Source: Pirellulaceae bacterium
GTDB taxonomy: Bacteria; Planctomycetota; Planctomycetia; Pirellulales; Pirellulaceae
Direction: 5' to 3'
DNA length: 34,137 bases
Assembly (NCBI GenBank): GCA_026004795.1
Contig: BPJV01000016.1
Span: 1 to 34,137 of the forward strand
In this document: positions 28,407 to 34,137 of the stretch, one piece after another
Layout: each line of letters opens with the position of its first letter
How positions within the stretch are numbered: position 1 is the first letter of the stretch
Translations under genes and position numbers: made by a program
Notes under the pieces: model-generated
Seen by the model: the letters and a program-made list of their open reading frames with translations, nothing else
Databases searched by the model: none
Told to the model about the DNA's origin: nothing

Positions 28407-29711
28407 ATGACAACGATCGATCACCAAACGTCATTGGACGCGACCTCTGGACTGCTCAAGCGGTATCGTCAGGTGCGCGATTTCTCGGAACGGATCCGCC
28501 AACCCTTGTCGCCCGAGGACTGCATGGTCCAATCGATGCCCGATGTCAGCCCCACGCGCTGGCACCTGGCTCATACCACCTGGTTCTTCGAACAATTCGT
28601 CTTGAGCCGCGATCCCGAGTATCGGGTGTTCGACCAGGCGTACGGATTCTTGTTCAATTCCTATTACAACACCGTGGGCAAACAGTTTCCGCGTCCCCAG
28701 CGTGGCTTGATCTCGCGCCCCGGCCTGGCCGACATTCTGAACTACCGCCGGCACGTCGATTCGGCCATCGAGCAACGGTTGCAGAGCCAGGAAATTCCGG
28801 CGGAACTTTTGCCGATCATCGAAATCGGCTTGCAACACGAGCAGCAGCACCAGGAACTGATGCTCACCGATATCAAACACGTCCTGGCCTGCAATCCGAC
28901 CTGCCCCGCCTATCGCCGCGCGCCGCTCGCCGACGCGACTCCGCTCCCGCCGCTGAAGTTTGTCGACTTCGAAGAGGGCATCTACCACATCGGCTACGAC
29001 GGCGACGGGTTTGCTTTCGACCATGAACGCCCCAGGCACCGCGTTTTCTGCGATTCTTTCGCGATCGCCAACCGGCCGATCACGTGTGGCGAGTTCTTGC
29101 AATTCATTGAGGATGGAGGCTATCGCCGCCCAGAATTGTGGCTGTCGCTAGGTTGGCAGACCGTACAGCAAGAGGGTTGGAACGCTCCCCTGTACTGGAT
29201 CCACGAAGATGGCCAGTGGCAGACATTCACCCTCGCCGGCCGCATGCCGTTGGACTTGAATCAACCGGTGTGCCATGTGAGTTACTTTGAAGCCGACGCC
29301 TACGCCCGCTGGGCCGGATGCCGGTTGCCGACCGAAGCAGAATGGGAGGTCGCCGCCGCACCGCTTCCAGTCAGCGGATTGTTTGCCGATCGCTTGCTGG
29401 CCGATGACAAGGCCATCCATCCGGTGTATCAAGGCGAGGGCGACCAGGTGCTAAGCCAGCTCTTTGGCAGCGTTTGGGAATGGACGTCGAGCCCCTACAC
29501 GGCATACCCCGGCTATCGGCCTCCCGCCGGTGCCTTAGGGGAATACAACGGCAAGTTCCAGTGCAATCAGTTCGTGCTGCGCGGCGGTTCTTGCGCCAGC
29601 CCCAGCGAACATCTGCGAGCCACCTACCGCAACTTTTTTCCACCCCATGCACGTTGGCAGTTCAGCGGAATTCGCCTGGCTAGTTCTCCTTCCACTTCCA
29701 ACGACCGCTGA
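28407..29711 (+). CDS. egtB: Ergothioneine biosynthesis sulfoxide synthase EgtB
   Basis: 434 aa. Non-heme iron enzyme that joins hercynine to cysteine or gamma-glutamylcysteine as a sulfoxide. The N-terminal DinB-like domain has WHLAHTTWFFE (His53/His56) and HEQQHQELM (His144, His148), the predicted iron ligands. The C-terminal formylglycine-generating-enzyme/C-type-lectin fold has NRPITCGEFLQFIEDGGY, CRLPTEAEWEVAA, SVWEWTSSPY and LRGGSCASPSEHLRATYRNF. It ends the egt operon, 100 bp after the transporter. No egtA, egtC or egtE is in the window, so the sulfur donor cannot be told. The frame also contains an ATG at 28368; I chose 28407 because it gives the usual N-terminus. Confidence 0.93.
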   Translation: MTTIDHQTSLDATSGLLKRYRQVRDFSERIRQPLSPEDCMVQSMPDVSPTRWHLAHTTWFFEQFVLSRDPEYRVFDQAYGFLFNSYYNTVGKQFPRPQRGLISRPGLADILNYRRHVDSAIEQRLQSQEIPAELLPIIEIGLQHEQQHQELMLTDIKHVLACNPTCPAYRRAPLADATPLPPLKFVDFEEGIYHIGYDGDGFAFDHERPRHRVFCDSFAIANRPITCGEFLQFIEDGGYRRPELWLSLGWQTVQQEGWNAPLYWIHEDGQWQTFTLAGRMPLDLNQPVCHVSYFEADAYARWAGCRLPTEAEWEVAAAPLPVSGLFADRLLADDKAIHPVYQGEGDQVLSQLFGSVWEWTSSPYTAYPGYRPPAGALGEYNGKFQCNQFVLRGGSCASPSEHLRATYRNFFPPHARWQFSGIRLASSPSTSNDR

Positions 29712-29745
29712 TCACTCTGCCCCGCCTCACCACCAACTCCCTTCC

Positions 29746-29945
29746 CCCGTAGTGGAACTCGCCAGAGTTCTCTCAACACGTAGTGGCACTCCCCAAAATC
29801 CCGTGCCCCACGGCGGAACTCACCAGAACCCCGATGCCCTAGCTCACCCCCTATTGTAGGGGCTCGCCAAAATCCTCTCTCCCGGTAGTGGAACTCGCCA
29901 GAGTTCCCTCAACACGTAGTGGCACTCCCCAGAATTCCCATGTCA
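29746..29945. repeat. Degenerate ~30-bp repeat block
   Basis: About six units begin GTAGTGG or a variant. The best pair, GTAGTGGAACTCGCCAGAG.. followed by GTAGTGGCACTCCCC.., occurs at 29749-29803 and again at 29885-29936. Units contain the small palindrome GAACTC-GCCA-GAGTTC. There are no unique spacers, so it is not a CRISPR. It lies just downstream of egtB and next to the decayed integron integrase. Confidence 0.75.
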
Positions 29946-30013
29946 TAACCTCACCGCCACAATTCCCTTGCCATCCAGGGCTCCACAACAGCCGAGCCGA
30001 CAGGGCTTTTTTT

Positions 30014-30263
30014 CTGGTTACTGGCTGCCACCTTCCGATCGACGGCCGGGTAGTCCAGGTACTCCATCACATCGCGGCCTCAACTCATCCCCATGGCCTC
30101 ACTTCCCCGTCTAGTTCTTGGCGTACTTTCGGACACCGGAAATCCAGCCGGCGTAGGCTTCTTCGGTTCGTTTGGCGAGGTGGAGCAGCCGCATTTTGCC
30201 TCGAACCTGGTCCATCAGCCTCGGTGTTTTGACTTCAGCATTCTGTATAACATTCATCTGCAT
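30014..30263 (-). pseudogene. Decayed integron-type integrase (tyrosine recombinase), N-terminal part
   Basis: A 50-codon minus frame from ATG 30263 reads VKTPRLMDQVRGKMRLLHLA, then KRTEEAYAGWISGVRKYAKN and TAG. This is the SAM-like N-terminal domain of integron integrases ('prLldqVr..ir..hy..rTE.aYv.Wi..fi.fh'). Further on, in another frame, EYLDYPAVDRKVAASNQ matches the next family block ('FLs.LAv.r.VaasTQnqAL'). A stop and a frameshift separate the two, and no catalytic domain follows, so the gene is dead. Its minus orientation with attC sites to the right, upstream of its start, matches integron layout. A XerC/D-type recombinase is a less likely alternative. Confidence 0.75.
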
Positions 30264-30798
30264 AATTCTCAACCAGTCTGTATAACCCCTCGCGGCAAGA
30301 AGCCGGGAAGCCGGTGACCAAAAGATTGACCGCCTGCCCCAAGTCTGCTACCATTTTATACAGCACTAATAGACGGCCACCCACTGTGGCCGAATCTGTC
30401 TAATAATAGTTCGTCGCCCTGAATGACTGTTCGTTTGGCGGCCTGCTTTGGGATGGAATGTTTATCCGGCTGTCGCAATGGGTGCGCGGTCTTGCGTTGA
30501 AACATTGTTCGGCGGTTCACGCCAATTTGCTTCGGTTGCGTGTTAGCGTACTGCAATGATTCACGATCGCGGTTGGAACGTGAATGCGTGATTCAGGCCG
30601 AACCGTTTTCGCCAATCCCGGTTCGCGCTTCGGAACGACTTGCCGCAGCAATGGGCTGACCGGCTGAATCATCAATCCCTGCCGATGTGAACATTCGCCG
30701 ATGATGTCGGACTCTGCGCCGTTGCGTGTCTGCGTGAAATGTTCTTGCTCGAAATTCCCTGGACTGACGCCAGGCGGTAGAATAGGAGGATACCGTCG
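30264..30798. other. Putative attI region / decayed leader of the integron
   Basis: 535 bp between the integrase remnant and the first attC-linked ORF. An integron would carry attI and the cassette promoter here. I see no certain attI, promoter or complete attC, although GTGTTAGCG at about 30540-30548 is core-site-like. Open frames on the minus strand are Arg/Pro-rich and not convincing. Confidence 0.4.
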
Positions 30799-30972
30799 AT
30801 GGGGATGGCGACCATACCACCACCGCAATCGGTCGACGAACAAATCGGTGCACCCAAGCGGCGATTGGGCGCGTTTTTGAAATGGACAATCACTCATCGC
30901 CGCTGGGTGACCTTGGTCGTTAGGTGCTACATGATGCGGAAGGGACGTACCTTTCGCAACAAACCTTTTTGA
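30799..30972 (+). CDS. Short ORF reading through attC-1, 57 aa
   Basis: ATG 30799 is preceded by AATAGGAGGATACCGTCG (AGGAGG, 9-base spacing), one of the best Shine-Dalgarno sites here. The product starts MGMATIPPPQSVDEQIG and ends RKGRTFRNKPF; residues about 13-43 are encoded by the attC site itself. Its TGA stop overlaps the Shine-Dalgarno region of the following cassette gene (TTTTTGAGAGGAG), so it could couple translation into that gene. It may be the end of an earlier cassette gene or a leader ORF. No domain recognised. Confidence 0.4.
   Translation: MGMATIPPPQSVDEQIGAPKRRLGAFLKWTITHRRWVTLVVRCYMMRKGRTFRNKPF
30835..30925 (+). other. Integron attC recombination site 1
   Basis: The right core GTTAGGT (30919-30925) fits GTTRRRY; the left core is degenerate (AAC at 30839-30841). 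Between them lies an imperfect palindrome: GGT-G-CACCCA-A-GCGGCGA (30847-30864) pairs with TCGCCGC-TGGGTG-ACC (30897-30912), leaving two extrahelical bases, G30850 and A30857, on one strand only. Single-sided extrahelical bases are the hallmark of attC. The second site in this window shows the same bases at the same spacing. Confidence 0.85.
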
Positions 30973-30984
30973 GAGGAGTTACCG

Positions 30985-32079
30985 ATGTCCAAGTTATTGA
31001 GCTTTGCTGTCTGCGTGTCTTTCGCGCTCATCGGAACGCAGCCTGCGATCGGGCAGACGCAACCAACCGTCGCCGAAACAGTCATTGAAATCGAATCCTC
31101 TACTTGGGCCAGACACTTCTGGGTCTGGTACGAAACCGGGCAAATCACGAACGATGCGATCCGGTTTCGCTTGATGGACCCGGACGGTCCAACCCGGAAT
31201 CCAATCAAGGACGGATTGGATCTTTTCGACGATCTCACCGGCAACACCGCGGTGAATGAGTCCGACATCTGGAACCTGCTGTCACAGGACGTCCATTCCT
31301 ATGATGCGTTTCGCCACTACACTATGACGGGAAGATTGGTAACTCATTTGGACGCAACCGTTGCGGTCGATCATCTTCTGCTTGCTGCAGCTTTGCCGGA
31401 GGTCTTCACGACGGCTGTCACTGGCGACTACGTCGTATCGAAGATCGACAAAAAGAAGAAGGAGGAAAATGACGACGGCGACTCTGTCCCAGATGGCGAC
31501 GGCGATGGGGTCCCCGATGAATGGGAAGAGTTCTGGGAAGACTTAAACGACGCCGTCGATGACTCAGGATTAGCTGATATCGACATCTACATCCCCGACA
31601 CTATGCCCGATCCAGGAATCCCCTTTTGGCCTTTCGACAATACTGATGGTCGTCCGGGTTTTGATTGTGACGACTATGCCACAGCCATGATTAACTATTT
31701 GGAGAACGAATGGCTGGACGAGTATCCCGATGCCGAGATCTCATACCTGCACGTGTACTGGGGCGGGTTCGGGCATTCCATGGTGCTAATTGAGCAGGAT
31801 GGTGTGTACTTTGTTGTCGACCCTCAAACTGGCGAAGTTGTTGGTCCGTTTAATTCTATCGACGAAGCTGAGGACGGTGTTCGTGAGATTCTCGATGACC
31901 ACTATAATTACGATGAGGACGATGATGTCGTTCTCAATCCATCCGAAGACCTCGCTGGTGCCGATGCCGACATTGGGCCGTTTTATGAAGATCCAGACAT
32001 TCTTGAGCAATTTGAGGAAGCACTGGAGGATGCTGGAATCGATGATGTCGATCCGTACCTTCCGAATGACGATGAGTAG
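30985..32079 (+). CDS. Cassette-encoded exported transglutaminase/papain-like putative cysteine protease
   Basis: 364 aa. Signal peptide (KLLSFAVCVSFALIGTQPAI, cleavage near 23). The C-terminal half has PGFDCDDYATAMINYLE (Cys228), GGFGHSMVLIEQDG (His264) and VYFVVDPQTGEVVGPF (Asp279): the Cys-His-Asp order and spacing of transglutaminase-like peptidases such as LapG. Cys228 is the only cysteine in the mature protein. A DGDGDGVPDEWEEF segment (170-183) resembles calcium-binding thrombospondin-3/EF-hand loops. The protein is very acidic with an Asp/Glu-rich tail. The start has AGAGGAG six bases upstream. It is the first gene after attC-1 in an integron cassette. The enzymatic role is inferred, the substrate unknown. 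Confidence 0.75.
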   Translation: MSKLLSFAVCVSFALIGTQPAIGQTQPTVAETVIEIESSTWARHFWVWYETGQITNDAIRFRLMDPDGPTRNPIKDGLDLFDDLTGNTAVNESDIWNLLSQDVHSYDAFRHYTMTGRLVTHLDATVAVDHLLLAAALPEVFTTAVTGDYVVSKIDKKKKEENDDGDSVPDGDGDGVPDEWEEFWEDLNDAVDDSGLADIDIYIPDTMPDPGIPFWPFDNTDGRPGFDCDDYATAMINYLENEWLDEYPDAEISYLHVYWGGFGHSMVLIEQDGVYFVVDPQTGEVVGPFNSIDEAEDGVREILDDHYNYDEDDDVVLNPSEDLAGADADIGPFYEDPDILEQFEEALEDAGIDDVDPYLPNDDE

Positions 32080-32117
32080 GTCACTCACCGGCCAGCGTTG
32101 ATCATCCACTATTTGGG

Positions 32118-33355
32118 CTGAGCCATCCCCAGTTTTCCGGGCGAGGTGTGCGTGGGCGCATAAAAATTGGCGGTGTCACGCAGCGCGTTATTGGGTATGA
32201 AGTTGGGTATCAACAGTCCTGATTCCAACCCAAGAACACGGAGGGAACCGCCATGGATCGTATGGAAGCCTTTAGCTGGGTCCTTACTGTATGTGCCGGT
32301 TTGCGTCTGAGTCAAGCGAAAACGCTCGGCGATTTGGTGGCCGGTGCTCTGGACGTCGGCAGGGTCAGCCTTGCCGAACTGGGCCGCCGCTTGACAGGGA
32401 CTACCGCCAAGCATAGGATCAAGCGTGCGTGGCGGTTTACCAATAACCATCGTGTGCAGGTAAGTTCGGCCATGCAGGGAGTGATTCGGCAGTTGGTCCG
32501 CCCCAAGCGAAAGAAGCCATTGGTGGTAAGCATCGACTGGGTCCAGGTGCGACAGTTTCGTACGATCGCTCTGTGCGCGGCCATCGATGGGCGAGCCATT
32601 CCGCTGCTGTGGGCCAGTTATCCGGAGGAGGAATTTCACCAGCGTCAACACCAACTGGAGGAAGCCATCTTGCGGCAATTCCGGACCATGCTTCCTGATG
32701 GAGTGCGGGTAATCTTGCTGGCCGATCGAGGCTTCGGACGCACCGAGATGGCCCGTCTGTGCCAAGAACTTCGGTTTCAGTACGTCATCCGTATCGTGCC
32801 CGATGTGTGGGTGCAAGCGACTGATTACGAAGGCAATCTCCGGGACTTCCCAGTGAAAAAAGGGATCTGTCGATGCCTACGGAATGTGGCCTACCGCAAG
32901 CGAAATCCGGTTGATCACCACATTGTCATCCGCTGGAAAAAGGGACTGGCCAAGAAGCGTGACGAATGCTGGTTCTTGATGACCAATCTCCAAGGAAATG
33001 CGGTACGGATCTCAGAGTTGTTTGCCAAGCGGATGACGATCGAAGAGATGTTTCGTGACTACAAGAGCCGTCGGAATGGATTCGCTCTGCGAAACACCCA
33101 GATTCGCCGCGCCGATCGTTTTGATCGTTTGTTGCTGATTCTGGTATTGGCCTACATTCTCCTGTTGGGAATTGGCCTGCGTGCACGGCAGTTGTACTGT
33201 CCGCAAAACTGGTGCTCGAACACGCGTCAGTCTGAATGCAGTGTGTTTACGATCGGAAAGCGGATGCGCCACCATGTCGACCTGACCATCCAACAGATTA
33301 TCAACGCCCTCATCCGCGCCACTCAAAACGCCGCGCCAAACTGGGGATGATTCAG
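32118..33355 (+). mobile_element. Intact IS4-family insertion sequence, 1238 bp
   Basis: Terminal inverted repeats CTGAGCCATCCCCAGTTTT (left, 32118-32136) and, reading inward from the right end, CTGAATCATCCCCAGTTTG (33355-33337) match at 16 of 19 positions. The element is flanked by perfect 9-bp direct repeats CTATTTGGG at 32109-32117 and 33356-33364. CTGA termini and 9-bp duplications are usual for IS10/IS50-type IS4 elements. It carries one intact transposase gene. The insertion separates the two cassette genes without breaking either. Confidence 0.92.
32253..33350 (+). CDS. IS4-family DDE transposase
   Basis: 365 aa. Carries the DDE triad: Asp95 in VVSIDWVQ, Asp158 in LLADRGFGRTEM and Glu264 in the signature F257-x2-R260-x3-E264-x6-K271 (FAKRMTIEEMFRDYK), the IS4 YREK motif with Phe in place of Tyr. 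The frame is intact from end to end and ends 5 bp before the right end of the element. Typical of IS4 members of about 1.2 kb. The start ATG is preceded by GGAGGGAACCGCC. Likely active given intact ends and fresh target duplications. Confidence 0.93.
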   Translation: MDRMEAFSWVLTVCAGLRLSQAKTLGDLVAGALDVGRVSLAELGRRLTGTTAKHRIKRAWRFTNNHRVQVSSAMQGVIRQLVRPKRKKPLVVSIDWVQVRQFRTIALCAAIDGRAIPLLWASYPEEEFHQRQHQLEEAILRQFRTMLPDGVRVILLADRGFGRTEMARLCQELRFQYVIRIVPDVWVQATDYEGNLRDFPVKKGICRCLRNVAYRKRNPVDHHIVIRWKKGLAKKRDECWFLMTNLQGNAVRISELFAKRMTIEEMFRDYKSRRNGFALRNTQIRRADRFDRLLLILVLAYILLLGIGLRARQLYCPQNWCSNTRQSECSVFTIGKRMRHHVDLTIQQIINALIRATQNAAPNWG

Positions 33356-33372
33356 CTATTTGGGAGTATGCC

Positions 33373-33918
33373 ATGTTCAGACAAACAATCTGTGTGGTGC
33401 CACTTGTGTTGGCACTCTTGGCGACATTCAATTGTGAGACGTCGATGGGAGCACGACTCATAAAGATACGTGTTTACGTTGACGGTCAAGTGATTCTCGA
33501 AGGATCAATGAGCGACGATGGTAGCCGCGATGCAGATGAGGTGTGGAGATTACTCGAGCAAGGAAGCAAGGAAAAGAAGAAATGGGCTGCACTTCGCGAA
33601 ACAGAACATTTCGATGCAGCCGCGCTAAAGCCCGATGGGGGGAATGAGAGCCGCTTTCACTTGCATGTCCTAGGCGACCGCCAGATTACACTTTCGGTTG
33701 CTTTCGGTGGTAAAGCATACGTCAGCGATCTAATCCTCTACCGAGTTGCGACCGAGCATCAGGATCACGCAAGAAAACCGACGTTTGGTAGAACATCTCG
33801 CGACAAACCTCCAAAGAAATGGATGCTTGATGCCCAGCAAATCGGCGACCTTTTTTCCCGTCGGCTGATATCCCGTCGTGAAGCAGCTAGATTAAAGAAC
33901 CCTAAGCAGCTCGAATGA
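33373..33918 (+). CDS. Second cassette-encoded exported protein, unknown function
   Basis: 181 aa. N-terminal signal peptide (TICVVPLVLALLATFNC). The mature region starts RLIKIRVYVDGQVILEGSMS and contains DADEVWRLLEQ, RQITLSVAFGGKAYVSDLIL and a basic C-terminus with DAQQIGDLFSRRLISRREAA. No domain recognised. Shine-Dalgarno GGGAG lies seven bases upstream and is part of the duplicated IS target site. Without the IS element and one target copy, the ATG would lie about 47 bp after the protease-like gene, in the same cassette and direction, suggesting the two exported proteins were a transcriptional unit. Confidence 0.75.
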   Translation: MFRQTICVVPLVLALLATFNCETSMGARLIKIRVYVDGQVILEGSMSDDGSRDADEVWRLLEQGSKEKKKWAALRETEHFDAAALKPDGGNESRFHLHVLGDRQITLSVAFGGKAYVSDLILYRVATEHQDHARKPTFGRTSRDKPPKKWMLDAQQIGDLFSRRLISRREAARLKNPKQLE

Positions 33919-34016
33919 TACGTTTCTCTACCTGTTGCATCCGTCCGCCGCTAGCTGCACGTTTGCCATCGATTGCAGCTAGTGGCGCAGTGCAGTGGCC
34001 GTATAGGATACTACGC

Positions 34017-34137
34017 ACCTAACAAATCGGTGAACCGGAGTTGGCTCGCCTTTCGGTTTTTCAACGTCGCTTCCGTCGTTCGCGTTCTTTGGTGTTTCTA
34101 CGTGACTCGTGTTGGTCTGCCAACCCGGTTACCTTGA
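34017..34137 (+). other. Integron attC site 2 (cut by window end)
   Basis: The left core ACCTAAC (34017-34023) is a perfect RYYYAAC. GGT-G-AACCGG-A-GTTGGC (34029-34045) pairs with GCCAAC-CCGGTT-ACC (34119-34133), again with extrahelical G34032 and A34039 at the positions seen in attC-1. Both sites share AACAAATCGGTG on the left and ACCTTG on the right. The final GTTRRRY core must lie a few bases past the window end. It marks the 3' end of the cassette. Confidence 0.88.

Noticed and set aside
29746-29945. Possible CRISPR array
   Set aside because: Repeats are contiguous and degenerate with no unique spacers of constant length, and no cas gene is present.

Overview
The window looks like a chromosomal segment of a planctomycete, probably close to the Pirellulales. 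This is an inference from gene content: a sucrose-phosphate synthase / amylosucrase / sucrose-phosphatase operon, an FG-GAP plus ASPIC/UnbV protein, weak or absent Shine-Dalgarno sites at many starts, moderately high GC and IS-rich spacers. No rRNA or tRNA gene was recognised.

Region by region: 1-2681 is an insertion-sequence graveyard with fragments of three transposase families and dispersed repeats. 2682-6586 holds two unusual genes on opposite strands: an internally duplicated membrane protein, and a fusion of protein-isoaspartate methyltransferase with gamma-glutamyltranspeptidase that has a Tat-like signal at the junction. 6851-8710 is a divergent pair for undecaprenyl-phosphate recycling (uppP and a DUF368/PopT translocase). 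8826-9184 is a compact minus-strand unit: a 65-aa protein, an extended Shine-Dalgarno sequence, a possible 13-aa peptide, a structured RNA and a strong terminator. 9268-11600 holds a Dabb-domain gene and an ASPIC/UnbV gene, broken by four single-base shifts at G/C homopolymers. 11657-16752 is the sucrose operon (sps, ams, spp).

17428-24607 is housekeeping: YhaM-type exonuclease, membrane-anchored MsrB, GluQ, FolA and ThyA separated by two tandem repeat arrays, a methyltransferase and an orphan PstB. 25043-29711 is a tightly coupled ergothioneine operon: egtD, an OpuC/EgtV-like ATPase, a fused substrate-binding/permease protein and egtB. Synthesis and transport genes overlap at their start/stop codons.

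29746-34137 is a mobile-integron region. It contains a repeat block, a decayed integron integrase (minus strand), one complete attC site and the first part of a second attC that runs off the window. The cassette between them encodes an exported transglutaminase/papain-like putative protease and a second exported protein. An intact IS4-family element with perfect 9-bp target duplications has inserted between those two genes. The strongest candidates for new biology are the ergothioneine synthesis-plus-transport operon with reversed transporter domain order, the Pcm-GGT fusion, the small protein/structured RNA unit at 8826-9184, and the integron cassette.
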